Assembly: GCA_047975195.1 (NCBI GenBank)
Contig: JBKEDB010000043.1
Location: forward strand, 1-59,356
Direction of reading: 5' to 3'
DNA from: Cumulibacter sp047975195
Lineage (GTDB): Bacteria > Actinomycetota > Actinomycetes > Mycobacteriales > Antricoccaceae
Length of the DNA: 59,356 nt
Shown piece by piece: positions 45,333 to 54,247 of the stretch (positions are counted from its first letter, which is position 1; each line of letters opens with the position of its first letter). The position numbers and the translations under genes were made by a program. The notes under the pieces are model-generated. The model was given only the letters and a program-made list of their open reading frames with translations. It was not told the DNA's origin and did no database searches.

Positions 45333-46592
45333 TTGTCCACTCCCGCTGACACTGCCGAACGCGCTCAACCACGGCGCAAGCCCGAGGCCCGGCTCATCGG
45401 GCTGCTCGGTCCCGCATTCGTCGCCGCCATCGCCTACGTCGACCCCGGTAACGTCGCCGCCAACCTGTCCGCGGGTGCGGAGTACGGGAATTTGCTGGTG
45501 TGGGTGCTCGTCGTCGCGAACGTGATGGCCGTCGTGGTGCAGTACCTCTCGGCGAAGCTCGGTTTGGTGACGGGCCAGAGCCTGCCGGAGGTGCTCGGCG
45601 GTCGGCTGTCCAAACCGACGAGACTGCTGTACTGGGGGCAGGCCGAAGTTACCGCCGCCGCGACTGATCTTGCCGAAGTAATCGGTGGCGCGATCGCGCT
45701 GCATATCCTCTTCGACCTGCCACTGCCGGTCGGAGGCGTGATCGTCGGTGTCATCTCGATGCTCATGCTGTCGGTTCAGTCCCGTCGTGGGCAGCGCACA
45801 TTCGAGTTCTTGGTGCTCGCGATGCTCGCGATTATCGCGTTCGGGTTCGTTGCGGGTCTGTTCTTCACGACGACCGATTGGGGCGAGGTTGCCGGCGGAC
45901 TGGTGCCGCGGTTTGAGGGATCCTCGACCGTGTTGCTGGCGGCGAGCATGATTGGCGCGACGGTGATGCCGCACGCGGTGTACCTGCATTCCGGGCTCGC
46001 TCGTGATCGGCATGGCGTAAGTAAGGACCCCGACCGGATCCGGCGACTGTTGCGTGCCACGAGACTGGATGTGGTGCTCGCGCTGATCGTGGCCGGCGGC
46101 GTGAACATTGCGATGCTGTTGTTGGCCGCCTCTGCGTTGCCCGGAGTCCCCGGGACGAACACGATCGAAGGTGCGGCCGATGCGATCAGCACCCATCTTG
46201 GCGCCGGAGTTGGTTTAGTGTTCGGCATCGGGTTGCTGGCATCCGGACTCGCCTCGGCATCCGTGGGCGCGTACGCCGGGTCGGCGATCATGGCCGGCCT
46301 GATTCACCGGCGTATACCGGTGTTGTGGCGCCGGGCCGTCACCCTCATTCCGGCGTTGATCATCCTGGCGATCGGGGTGGATCCGACCTGGGCGCTGGTG
46401 CTCAGCCAGGTCGTTCTGTCGCTCGGTATCCCGTTCGCGTTGATCCCGTTGGCGTGGTACACCGGCCGCGCCGACATCATGGGTTCGTTCGTCAACAGCC
46501 TGCGGCTGCGCATCGCCGCTGCGAGCGTCGCAGTCGCTATTGTGACGTTGAACGTCGCCTTGCTATACCTCATGATTACCGGTCAGGACTAA
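45333..46592 (+). CDS. mntH: NRAMP-family manganese transporter
   Basis: 419 residues from TTG 45333. LLGPAFVAAIAYVDPGNVAANLSAGAEYG contains the metal-binding DPGN of NRAMP TM1, and SMIGATVMPHAVYLHSGLA the MPH motif of TM6. Eleven or so hydrophobic helices are visible. It imports Mn2+ (and other divalent metals) with protons. The upstream tandem boxes and the DtxR-type regulator 4 bp downstream of its stop make a manganese-responsive mntH-mntR unit. Confidence 0.95.
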   Translation: MSTPADTAERAQPRRKPEARLIGLLGPAFVAAIAYVDPGNVAANLSAGAEYGNLLVWVLVVANVMAVVVQYLSAKLGLVTGQSLPEVLGGRLSKPTRLLYWGQAEVTAAATDLAEVIGGAIALHILFDLPLPVGGVIVGVISMLMLSVQSRRGQRTFEFLVLAMLAIIAFGFVAGLFFTTTDWGEVAGGLVPRFEGSSTVLLAASMIGATVMPHAVYLHSGLARDRHGVSKDPDRIRRLLRATRLDVVLALIVAGGVNIAMLLLAASALPGVPGTNTIEGAADAISTHLGAGVGLVFGIGLLASGLASASVGAYAGSAIMAGLIHRRIPVLWRRAVTLIPALIILAIGVDPTWALVLSQVVLSLGIPFALIPLAWYTGRADIMGSFVNSLRLRIAAASVAVAIVTLNVALLYLMITGQD

Positions 46593-46596
46593 ACCG

Positions 46597-47244
46597 ATGC
46601 CGACACGTCGCCGAGAGTCGACCCCGATGCTGACCCCGGTCGCACAGGATTACTTGAAAGTGATCTGGTCCGCGACCGAATGGGGATCGGCCCCCGCGAC
46701 GGTGAGTAGCCTCGCCGAACGGATGAACACCACCCGAGCGACGGCGTCCGCCACGCTCGGACGATTGGAATCGCTCGGGCTGCTCGCACATGAGCGATAC
46801 GGGCCGATCCGATTGACCGCAGCCGGACGACGACATGCGATCCAGATGGTCCGTCGGCACCGGCTGATCGAGACTTTCCTGGTCCGTGAACTCGGCTACC
46901 GCTGGGACGAGGTGCACGACGAGGCCGAACAACTCGAGCACGCCGTTTCGGATCGATTCGTCGATAGCGTGGCGCGGGTGCTGGGCGCTCCGGACGTCGA
47001 TCCGCACGGTGATCCGATTCCCGATGCCGACGGCACTGTTCGGTATCCACAGCACGTGCTTGCGCTCAGCGACGCCGAGCCCGGACGCTACCGGGTCGTT
47101 CGGGTTTCGGACGCCGATCCTCAGCAGTTACGGATGTTGAGCGGACACGGCCTCAGCCCCGGCGCCGAAGTAGAACTCGGCGCCGAGCCGCTCGACCTGC
47201 CGGACGACGCGGCATCGGCCGTCATGGTGCAACCACTGGACTGA
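46597..47244 (+). CDS. mntR: DtxR-family metal-dependent regulator, MntR-like
   Basis: 215 residues. The N-terminal winged HTH reads QDYLKVIWSATEWGSAPATVSSLAERMNTTRATASATLGRLESLGLLAHERYGPIRLTAAGRRHA. The dimerisation and metal domain has RRHRLIETFLVRELGYRWDEVHDEAEQLEHAVSD, with His and Glu residues of the primary metal site, and HGDPIPDADG. The C-terminal FeoA-like SH3 domain (RVVRVSDADPQQLRMLSGHGLSPGAEVEL) completes the three-domain form. It is expected to repress mntH when Mn2+ is plentiful. Confidence 0.93.
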   Translation: MPTRRRESTPMLTPVAQDYLKVIWSATEWGSAPATVSSLAERMNTTRATASATLGRLESLGLLAHERYGPIRLTAAGRRHAIQMVRRHRLIETFLVRELGYRWDEVHDEAEQLEHAVSDRFVDSVARVLGAPDVDPHGDPIPDADGTVRYPQHVLALSDAEPGRYRVVRVSDADPQQLRMLSGHGLSPGAEVELGAEPLDLPDDAASAVMVQPLD

Positions 47245-47528
47245 CGGACGGAACCGGGTGCGCTGCCGACGGAACCGGGTCATCGCCGACCCGCGCGCTG
47301 CGGACCCTGCTCGGCGAGTGGGCGGCTACATTTTGCCGAGTCGCGACCTATCAACCTTCCCTTACCCAGCAGCGATCAAGCGATCGACGTGCTCCGTCTG
47401 CCATAGTCCGATGTCTCGGCAGCGTGTAAAAGTCGCATATGTCCTGCCGAAGATTCCGGCGCGGGATGGAGCGCGATCGGTATCAGCGTGCGTCTCAGCG
47501 GCCGTAGGCCCCCGTTAGAGGAGTTTTG

Positions 47529-48413
47529 ATGAACCAGCCATATGACCCGTACGGTCAGCAGCCCGGATACGGGCAGCAACCAGGGTATGGGCAGCAGCCT
47601 GGATACGGGCAGCAACCAGGGTATGGGCAGCAGCCTGGATACGGGCAGCAGCCCGGGTATGGGCAGCAGCCTGGATACGAGCACCAGCCCGGGTATGGGC
47701 AGCAACCGCCGTACGACCAGCAGAATTCGCCGTACGGCGCGGCGCCGGGCGCCCAGCAGCCGTATGGGGCCCAGCAGCCTTACGGAGCGCAGCAGCCAGG
47801 GCAGCAGTTTCCGATGCAGGGTGGGTATGGCGGACCCGGCGGTATGCCGCCGAAGAAATCGAACAAACTGCCGGCGTTCATCGCGGCTGCCGCAGTACTT
47901 TTGCTGGCGATTGGTGTGACGCTGTTCTTCGTGCTGCGCGATGACGACAAATCCGCCGGCGGCGGTGGCGGTGGCGGTGAAGATGGGCCCGCGGTATCCG
48001 CAAAGGACGCCGAAGCCGTGGCGCAGGAGTTCATTTCCGCGGTCGATTCACAGGATGAGCAAGCGCTGACGTCACTGACCCGCGGGGTCGTACATGACCA
48101 GATCAGCGACATCGTGTCGTACGGCGGCTCGTTGCAGCTTGGATCGGGAGAGTATTTCCAAGAGACGGAGACTGCTGAGGTCGACGACGGCCACCTGGCG
48201 CTTGTCTTCTGGAAGGTAGATGTCTACGGCGAGGAAGGCATCTTGGTCAGCCAGATGTACGCCGAAGACAGCGCCGATGCCACCTATCAGGTCTGCAACA
48301 TCGATGATCCCTACTTAGAGGACGTCGACACCATGATCACGATGGATGAGTGGAAGGACGACTATCAGTACGACTGTGGTCTCGACGGGGGCGGCTCGGA
48401 ATCCACCGAGTAG
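47529..48413 (+). CDS. membrane protein with QPGYGQ repeat tail and extracytoplasmic domain
   Basis: About 294 residues from ATG 47529 (GAGGAG upstream). Residues 1-110 are a cytoplasmic low-complexity tail with about seven QQPGYG units and later QQPYGA units. One membrane helix (LPAFIAAAAVLLLAIGVTLFFVL) and a Gly-rich linker follow. The outer domain (AKDAEAVAQEFISAVDSQDEQALTSLTRG) resembles DUF4878/SnoaL-like extracytoplasmic domains of actinobacterial lipoprotein-like proteins. The Gln/Pro/Gly/Tyr tail is typical of actinobacterial envelope proteins, and may mediate multivalent contacts. Function unknown. Confidence 0.8.
   Translation: MNQPYDPYGQQPGYGQQPGYGQQPGYGQQPGYGQQPGYGQQPGYGQQPGYEHQPGYGQQPPYDQQNSPYGAAPGAQQPYGAQQPYGAQQPGQQFPMQGGYGGPGGMPPKKSNKLPAFIAAAAVLLLAIGVTLFFVLRDDDKSAGGGGGGGEDGPAVSAKDAEAVAQEFISAVDSQDEQALTSLTRGVVHDQISDIVSYGGSLQLGSGEYFQETETAEVDDGHLALVFWKVDVYGEEGILVSQMYAEDSADATYQVCNIDDPYLEDVDTMITMDEWKDDYQYDCGLDGGGSESTE
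47557..47706 (+). repeat. coding tandem repeats, 18-bp unit with 36-bp super-period
   Basis: Units encoding QQPGYG repeat about seven times; alternate units differ at third positions (GGATACGGGCAGCAACCA versus GGGTATGGGCAGCAGCCT), giving a 36-bp higher-order period. A likely site of copy-number change. Confidence 0.85.
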
Positions 48414-48462
48414 CGGCGGCCCGATCTGCCTGACCGGATTGCTCGCCGACGGCGGTGCTTGA

Positions 48463-49377
48463 TTATTCCAGGCTCCCGACATCGGGTGACTCGTCGCGGC
48501 CGAGGACGGCCAGTTCGTGGACCATACGGCTGGCCGCGTCGGCCACCCGGTGTCCGAGCACGATAGCGCCGTCAATGCGTATCTCGTCCTGCGCCCGCCC
48601 GCCGATAGCCAGAATCGTGTGCGGTGCCGCAGTCTGCACAGCTTTGAGCACGCGGCGCGCCTCAGCGGCGTCCCTAGCGGTTGCGGCTGCGATGACGACG
48701 GCAGCCGGCCGGCGAGCGCGCACAGCATCCACCCAGTTGTCGATCGGGAGGTCTGCCCCGAGGTAGTAGACCTGCAGACCTCGGCGGCGGGCTGCGATCG
48801 CGAATGCGAGTGGACCGATTTCGTGCCGCGCCTTCGGCGGCAATCCGACCAGAATTCGCGCTACGCCCACGGGAGCCGCGGCGGCTTCGTAGGCCGCGGC
48901 GAGTCGGCGCATTACTGCGTGTGTGGCGAAATGTTCGCCCGCCACGCTTACCATGCCGTTCGCCCACGCCTCGCCAAGTGCGCGCATCGCAGGCAGTAGA
49001 TGGTCGTCGACGACGGTCTCGAAACTGCCGCGAGAGAAGATCTCGTTGAGGGCGACGTCGAGGCGCAGGGCATCAAGGGCGGCCGCGGACGTGACGACGG
49101 CCTCGTCGAGTCGCGTTGTGTCGCCCGCATCGCGCTTCGCAGGCGCAACTTCGATGGAACTGGCGAGTCGCCGTACTTCTTGGGCGGCCAGCGCCGGGGG
49201 CGATCCGCTGGCTACGAGTTGTGCCATCAGGCCTAACGTTTCCAGGTCTGCCGACGAGTACACCCGGTACCCGCCGTCGCTGCGGCTAGGCGAGACAACC
49301 CCATAACGGCTTTCCCACGCGCGCAGAGTGGCTGCACTGACGCCAATGTGCTCGGCCGCGCGCTTGATCGTATACAT
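48463..49377 (-). CDS. CarH/LitR-type MerR regulator with B12-binding photosensor
   Basis: 304 residues. MerR HTH: YTIKRAAEHIGVSAATLRAWESRYGVVSPSRSDGGYRVYSSADL (1-45). Residues about 90-165 form the helical bundle carrying the Trp-x9-Glu-His motif (W138, E148-H149) that caps adenosylcobalamin in CarH. The Rossmann domain has KARHEIGPL with the likely lower Co ligand His185, then YYLGADLPIDNW and IAIGG-like strands. Spacing between the EH and this His matches CarH. In the dark AdoCbl holds the tetramer on DNA; light breaks the Co-C bond and releases it. Downstream of the SRPBCC gene in the same operon and divergent from the light-repair operon, its likely target. Confidence 0.9.
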   Translation of the reverse strand: MYTIKRAAEHIGVSAATLRAWESRYGVVSPSRSDGGYRVYSSADLETLGLMAQLVASGSPPALAAQEVRRLASSIEVAPAKRDAGDTTRLDEAVVTSAAALDALRLDVALNEIFSRGSFETVVDDHLLPAMRALGEAWANGMVSVAGEHFATHAVMRRLAAAYEAAAAPVGVARILVGLPPKARHEIGPLAFAIAARRRGLQVYYLGADLPIDNWVDAVRARRPAAVVIAAATARDAAEARRVLKAVQTAAPHTILAIGGRAQDEIRIDGAIVLGHRVADAASRMVHELAVLGRDESPDVGSLE

Positions 49378-49389
49378 CCGACCGACAGC

Positions 49390-49827
49390 CTAGGACCGCA
49401 GTGTCGCCAGGACTCTGCCCAGGTCATGCGCGGCCGAGTCGACTAGGCGCCGAAGCGCGATCCACAGGATCGGGGTGAGGAGACGCGCCGAGCCGCGAAA
49501 CGCGAACTTGGCACGGTAGGTGACTTCGCTCCGGCCGCCGGCCGCCGGTGTGATCGTCATCGTGTCCCTCACACGCACAGTGTCGTTCTGCCCGCGCAGC
49601 ACAATCCGCGAATCCGCGCGATGTTCCTCGACGACATAGATCAGTACGGTCTCCCGGCCAAGGAACCGTGAGCGGTTGCGGTACTCACTGCCGACGCCGC
49701 CATCCCCGCGGATGAGGTGCGTTTCGACCGTGCCTGGATCCCATTGCGTCGTTGACCGGAAGTCGGCGAGGTACTCGAAAACTGCAGACGGTGCCGCAGG
49801 GGTTGCGATGGTTCGGACAAATTCCAT
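49390..49827 (-). CDS. SRPBCC-family protein
   Basis: About 145 residues from ATG 49827 with GGAGG upstream. MEFVRTIATPAAPSAVFEYLADFRSTTQWDPGTV is the START/SRPBCC (polyketide cyclase-like) beginning, continuing TMTITPAAGGRSEVTYRAKFAFRG and a C-terminal amphipathic helix. A hydrophobic-ligand binding fold with no catalytic motif. Co-transcribed with the CarH-like gene 12 bp downstream. SRPBCC proteins recur in CarH/LitR clusters, perhaps handling photo-oxidised lipids; the role is inference. Confidence 0.8.
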   Translation of the reverse strand: MEFVRTIATPAAPSAVFEYLADFRSTTQWDPGTVETHLIRGDGGVGSEYRNRSRFLGRETVLIYVVEEHRADSRIVLRGQNDTVRVRDTMTITPAAGGRSEVTYRAKFAFRGSARLLTPILWIALRRLVDSAAHDLGRVLATLRS

Positions 49828-49841
49828 GACGCCTCCAAGAT

Positions 49842-49875
49842 TGCACAAACCTTCTACAAACCTTATCGTAAGGTT
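49842..49875. promoter_or_regulatory. CarH/LitR-type operator in the divergent promoter
   Basis: TNNACA half-sites occur at 49842-49847 and 49853-49858, exactly 11 bp apart, each continuing AACCTT. They match the nnTnnACAnn direct repeats bound by CarH tetramers. An inverted AACCTTA-TCG-TAAGGTT (49859-49875) follows. The block is midway between the minus-strand SRPBCC-CarH operon and the plus-strand photolyase operon. Confidence 0.7.
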
Positions 49876-49940
49876 CGCGAGTCGACCAGTCGAGTTCATC
49901 GGAGTGATGTGTCGGCGCGCCTACCTGGAGGGAGCACGTC

Positions 49941-51200
49941 ATGTCATCTGTCGCGGTCATCGGTGCGGGGATATCTGGTCTGACGGCGGCCTATCTGCTT
50001 CGCCGAGGGCACGAGGTCACTCTCTTCGAGGCTGATTCTCGGATCGGAGGGCATGCGCATACCCATGAGGTCGACGGTGGCTCGGGAGTGAAGCTGGCGA
50101 TCGACAGCGGCTTCATCGTGATGAATGACCGGACGTACCCGCACCTGCTCAGGCTTTTCGGTGAACTGGGCGTCCAGACCCGACCCGCCGAGATGAGCAT
50201 GAGTATCACGTGTGCGGAATGCGGGCTCTCGTACGCGGGAGGCCGTGGGATCGGAGGCGTTCTCGCCCAACCCGGACGCCTGCTCGATCGGCGGTTCCGG
50301 ATGTTGCTTCGACAGGTCCCGCGCTTTCACCGTGACGCGCGGAGGTTGCTGGCGAGCGCAGATCCAGCTGACGCCGCACTGACCTGGGGCGAGTTTCTCG
50401 CGCTTGGACGTTACGGCGACTACTTCGTGCAGCACTTCGCGATCCCGTTGGTGGCCTGTGTCTGGTCCTGCGGTCTTGAAGACGCTGCGCATTATCCGGC
50501 GCAACATTTGTTCCGTTTCCTGGACCATCACGGAATGTTGCGAATTTCGGGCTCGCCGACGTGGCGGACCGTAGTCGACGGCTCGCGTAGTTATGTGGGC
50601 GCCGTCGCCGAGCGGCTCGGCGACGTCCGGACGAGCGCCGAAGTGCTGTCGGTACAGCGGCACGATGATGGCGTCGACGTACGCACGGCGTCCGGTGAGC
50701 ACACTTTTGACCGTGTGGTCATCGCGACGCATGCCGATCAGGCTCTGGACCTGCTCGCTGACGCGTCGCCCGAGGAAAAGGCCGATCTGATGGCGATCGA
50801 GTACTCGGTCAACCACACCTGGCTGCACCGGGACGCGTCACTGTTGCCGACCCTCGAGCGCGCCCGCGCCTCGTGGAACTACCGGCTGCCGGCCTGTCAC
50901 GGTCGATCAGACGACGTTAGCGTTAGTTATTGGATGAATCGGCTGCAGGGCCTGGACGACAACGACGAGCACCTCGTTACCCTCGGCGCCAACGGTCGGG
51001 TCGACGAGTCCTTCGTGACCGCCAAGATGACGTATCAGCACCCGATCTTCACGGCCGAAGCGGTCGCTGCGGCAGCACGGTTGAGCGAGGCAGGCGGTGA
51101 GCGTCTCGCGTTCGCCGGCGCGCACCTGGGGTGGGGCTTCCACGAGGACGGGTGTCGTTCCGGGGCGGCAGCCGCAGCGCGGTTCGGGGTCACGTGGTGA
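49941..51200 (+). CDS. FAD-dependent amine-oxidase-like oxidoreductase (COG2907)
   Basis: 419 residues, TGGAGGGA before the ATG. N-terminal dinucleotide fold VAVIGAGISGLTAAYLLRRGHEVTLFEADSRIGGHAHTH, then DSGFIVMNDRTYPHLLRLFGELGV, and a C-terminal FAD-contact FAGAHLGWGFHEDGCRSG. This is the NAD/FAD-binding protein group (COG2907) that accompanies DUF1365 and cyclopropane-fatty-acid synthase genes in light-inducible clusters. First gene of the four-gene light operon; the others overlap it by 4 bp each. The substrate is probably a membrane fatty acid; furan fatty acid formation is one suggested role for relatives. Confidence 0.9.
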   Translation: MSSVAVIGAGISGLTAAYLLRRGHEVTLFEADSRIGGHAHTHEVDGGSGVKLAIDSGFIVMNDRTYPHLLRLFGELGVQTRPAEMSMSITCAECGLSYAGGRGIGGVLAQPGRLLDRRFRMLLRQVPRFHRDARRLLASADPADAALTWGEFLALGRYGDYFVQHFAIPLVACVWSCGLEDAAHYPAQHLFRFLDHHGMLRISGSPTWRTVVDGSRSYVGAVAERLGDVRTSAEVLSVQRHDDGVDVRTASGEHTFDRVVIATHADQALDLLADASPEEKADLMAIEYSVNHTWLHRDASLLPTLERARASWNYRLPACHGRSDDVSVSYWMNRLQGLDDNDEHLVTLGANGRVDESFVTAKMTYQHPIFTAEAVAAAARLSEAGGERLAFAGAHLGWGFHEDGCRSGAAAAARFGVTW

Positions 51201-51994
51201 AGGCTGACTCATGGCCGCCCGTGCCTGCGATTGTTGTCGGTCAGGTGTTCCACGACCGCCGGACACCGTTGGAGCACCGCTTCCGGCATCGGACCTACCA
51301 ATGGCTGGTGGATCTGGATGAGATCTCCGCCTTTCCTCGACGCTGGCGCCCGTTTGCTGCGTTTGAGACGGAGGATCACCTCGACAACGGGCGGCTAGGA
51401 GGCGGCATACGCGAAGACCTGGCCCGCTTCCTGAGCGACCGTGGGATCGAACTGACCGACGACGACCGGGTACTGATGCTGACCAATCCGAGATTCTTGG
51501 GATATACCTTCAATCCGTTAACCGTGTTCTGGTGCATCGACCGCGATGGGGTGATCAGAGCGATCGTGCTGGAGGTACACAACACGTACGGCGGGCGGCA
51601 CGCTTACCTACTCGATCACGACGAGCACGGTTCGGCGCGAATCGACAAGTCTTTCTACGTGTCGCCGTTCAATGACGTCAACGGTCAGTACGACGTCCGC
51701 GTGCGCCTGGCGCGCGATGACATCGAGGTGAGCGTCGATCTGATCCGGGAGGGACGTTGCACGTTCAGCGCCGCGTTTCGCGGCACCCCGCGTGTGGCCA
51801 ATCGGCGCGCACTGCTGCGGGTTGTGTTGCGCCATCCGCTGGTAACCCAACGGGTGAGCGCGTTGATCCGCCTGCACGGCATCTGGCTGTGGATGCGGAG
51901 ACTGCCTATCTATCAGCGAACCAACCGTCACGGAACGCAACGAACCGAATGTCACGGAACGCGAAGCGATGACCGCGAGGAGAGTGTCTTATGA
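51197..51994 (+). CDS. DUF1365 family protein
   Basis: About 265 residues from GTG 51197, overlapping the upstream stop (GTGA). The signature VGQVFHDRRTPLEHRFRHRTYQWLVDLDEI, LTNPRFLGYTFNPLTVFWCIDRDG, LEVHNTYGGRHAYLL and KSFYVSPFNDVNGQYDVRV identify DUF1365. The family has no solved activity but nearly always sits beside COG2907 oxidoreductases and fatty-acid cyclopropanation enzymes. Here no cyclopropane synthase is present, which makes the set shorter than usual. Confidence 0.9.
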   Translation: MKADSWPPVPAIVVGQVFHDRRTPLEHRFRHRTYQWLVDLDEISAFPRRWRPFAAFETEDHLDNGRLGGGIREDLARFLSDRGIELTDDDRVLMLTNPRFLGYTFNPLTVFWCIDRDGVIRAIVLEVHNTYGGRHAYLLDHDEHGSARIDKSFYVSPFNDVNGQYDVRVRLARDDIEVSVDLIREGRCTFSAAFRGTPRVANRRALLRVVLRHPLVTQRVSALIRLHGIWLWMRRLPIYQRTNRHGTQRTECHGTRSDDREESVL

Positions 51995-52761
51995 GTGTCA
52001 ACCTGACTGGGGTCCGTTGCTGGATCGTGGGTGCATCCAGCGGGATCGGCGCTGCGCTGGCTGAAGAACTCGAACGACGCGGCGCGATTCTCGCGATCAG
52101 TGCGCGTCGCCGATCGCGACTTGAGGAACTCTCGCGCGGACGCATGCTTGTCGCGCCGTGCGATGTCACCGAGCCAGGTGAGGTCGCAGCCGCAACTGAT
52201 GCGGTGTGCGACGAACTCGGCGGAATCGATCTCGTCGTGTGGTGTGCGGGCACCTGGAAGCAGTTCGACGTCAGTCGGTGGGATCGCCAGACCTTCGCTG
52301 AGCATGTCGAAGTGAACCTGCTGGGCATGAACAATGTGCTTGCACAGGTCGTTCCCCGGATGGTGGGCGAGGGCGCAGGGCACATTGTCGGTGTCGCCTC
52401 TGTCGCCGGGTATCGCGGCCTTGCCGGATCCGAAGCATATGGTGCGACCAAGGCTGCTCAGTTGAATCTGCTCGAGTCGCTGCGCGCGTCGCTCGGCGTC
52501 CGCGGTATTACCGTGACTACCGTCGCCCCCGGCTTCGTACGCACCGAACTTACCGAGAACAACGCGTTTCCAATGCCCTTCATCATCGACGCCGATCAAG
52601 CAGCACGCTCGATCGCCGACGGGCTCGAACGCGGTCGCCACGAGATCGTCTTCCCGACCCCGATGGCGCTGCTGATGAGGATCGCCTCTCGGTTGCCGAA
52701 CCGGGTCTGGGACCGCATTGCGGCGCGGATGGCTGCGTCCTCGCACGGTGATGCGCGATGA
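51991..52761 (+). CDS. short-chain dehydrogenase/reductase
   Basis: 256 residues, ATG overlapping the DUF1365 stop (ATGA). The cofactor motif is WIVGASSGIGAALAEELERRGAILAISARR (TGxxxGxG variant), NNVLAQVVPRMV and the catalytic Ser-Tyr-Lys as GVASVAGYRGLAGSEAYGATKAAQLNLLESL. The C-terminus is amphipathic. Part of the CarH-linked operon; SDRs recur in this context but their substrate is not known. Confidence 0.9.
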   Translation: MSVNLTGVRCWIVGASSGIGAALAEELERRGAILAISARRRSRLEELSRGRMLVAPCDVTEPGEVAAATDAVCDELGGIDLVVWCAGTWKQFDVSRWDRQTFAEHVEVNLLGMNNVLAQVVPRMVGEGAGHIVGVASVAGYRGLAGSEAYGATKAAQLNLLESLRASLGVRGITVTTVAPGFVRTELTENNAFPMPFIIDADQAARSIADGLERGRHEIVFPTPMALLMRIASRLPNRVWDRIAARMAASSHGDAR

Positions 52762-54107
52762 CCACTGCCGTGATGTGGTTCCGCCGCGATCTACGGTTGG
52801 GGGACAACCCGGCGTTGCTCGCTGCGTGTGCGGCCGCTGACCGGGTGTTGCCGGTGTTCGTGCTCGACCCGGCGTTCGGCGGCAGGTCGAGCGCACGATT
52901 GAACCGCTTGCGTGATTCGTTAGCTGCGCTGTGGGCGCAGACCGACGGTGCACTGGTGGTGCGGTCCGGTGAGCCGGCGGCGGTCATCGGAGAGATCGCT
53001 GACGAGGTCGCGGCCGACGAGGTGCACGTGACCGGTGAAACCACGCCGTACGGTCGATCGCGAGATGCGTTGGTGCAGCGGGCATTGGCCGCGGCTGGTC
53101 GCCGGCTCGTGGTAACTGGAACTCCGTACGCGGTCGCACCTGGGCGAGTGCACACGTCCGGCGGCACGCCGTACCGCGTGTTCACCCCGTACCGCGCCGC
53201 GTGGGCCGCGAACGGCTGGCCGGCTCCGGCCGATGAGGTAGATCCGCGTTGGCGGCGCGGCGTCGCCGGCGAGGAGGTCGTCCGAGGAGCCAGTGCTGGC
53301 GTGGGCGAGAATGCAGCGCTGGAACGGTGGTGGACGTTCCTGCGGATGGACCTCCCTGACTACGGCGAGCACCGGGACCGCCCCGATCTCGACGTCACCA
53401 GCGGGATGTCGGTCCCGCTCAAATACGGCGAGATACACCCGCGCACAATGCTGGCCGACCTGGCCCGTGAAAAGGACACCGCTGGGAGCGCCGCCGGGAA
53501 AACTGACAGCATCCGCCGATACGTGACCGAGTTGGCCTGGCGCGAGTTCTACGCCGATGTCCTCTGGCATTCTCCGGAATCGGCATGGGGTGACTGGCGT
53601 GCTGACTTCGCGCGGATGCGCTATGACGACGACGAAGAAGCGATACAGGCATGGCGAGACGGTCGCACGGGCTTTCCGCTCGTCGACGCGGGCATGCGGC
53701 AGTTACGTGAGCAAGGGTGGATGCACAACCGGGTGCGCATGGTGACCGCGAGTTTCCTGGTGAAGGACCTGCACATGTGGTGGCCGGTGGGGGCGCGCCA
53801 CTTTATGGATCATCTACAGGATGGCGATCTCGCCTCCAACAGTCATGGTTGGCAGTGGGTCGCCGGCACCGGGACCGACGCCGCGCCGTACTACCGGATC
53901 TTCAATCCGATTCGGCAGGGTCTGCGTTTCGACCCCGAGGGTGACTACGTGCGGCGTTGGCTGCCAGAGTTGCGCCACCTTCGCGGTGCTGCGGCGCACG
54001 AGCCCTGGCGACATGAGGATGGCTACGCTGGGGGGTATTCGCCACGCATGATCGATCATGCACAGGAGCGCCGAGAGTCATTATTGCGACTCGACGAGCT
54101 TAGGTAG
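52758..54107 (+). CDS. phr: class I deoxyribodipyrimidine photolyase
   Basis: 449 residues, starting at an ATGA overlap with the SDR. N-terminal antenna domain VMWFRRDLRLGDNPALLAACAAADRVLPVFVLDPAF. FAD domain: SIRRYVTELAWREFYADVLW, FPLVDAGMRQLREQGWMHNRVRMVTASFLVKDLHMWWPVGARHFMDHLQDGDLASNSHGWQWVAGTGTDAAPYYRIFNPIRQG, with conserved Trp, Asn and Arg that contact the flavin and the CPD lesion. It repairs UV-induced cyclobutane dimers with blue light. Its place behind a CarH operator makes expression light-dependent. Confidence 0.95.
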   Translation: MTTAVMWFRRDLRLGDNPALLAACAAADRVLPVFVLDPAFGGRSSARLNRLRDSLAALWAQTDGALVVRSGEPAAVIGEIADEVAADEVHVTGETTPYGRSRDALVQRALAAAGRRLVVTGTPYAVAPGRVHTSGGTPYRVFTPYRAAWAANGWPAPADEVDPRWRRGVAGEEVVRGASAGVGENAALERWWTFLRMDLPDYGEHRDRPDLDVTSGMSVPLKYGEIHPRTMLADLAREKDTAGSAAGKTDSIRRYVTELAWREFYADVLWHSPESAWGDWRADFARMRYDDDEEAIQAWRDGRTGFPLVDAGMRQLREQGWMHNRVRMVTASFLVKDLHMWWPVGARHFMDHLQDGDLASNSHGWQWVAGTGTDAAPYYRIFNPIRQGLRFDPEGDYVRRWLPELRHLRGAAAHEPWRHEDGYAGGYSPRMIDHAQERRESLLRLDELR

Positions 54108-54173
54108 CGCGGTTATGCCCCGACTACAGGGCACAAGTGCGCACCTTGATGCGCGATTTGGCGGCCGCGATTA

Positions 54174-54217
54174 CGAAGGCAGATCTTGAACCGTAGTCGG
54201 TACAAGATCTGCCTTCG
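54174..54217. terminator. bidirectional stem-loop between photolyase and FUSC genes
   Basis: A perfect 15-bp stem (54174-54188 with 54203-54217) and 14-base loop between the convergent photolyase and FUSC genes. T-tracts are weak. Confidence 0.65.
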
Positions 54218-54247
54218 AAGCTGAACAGCACGGCGTACGGCGTTCGC

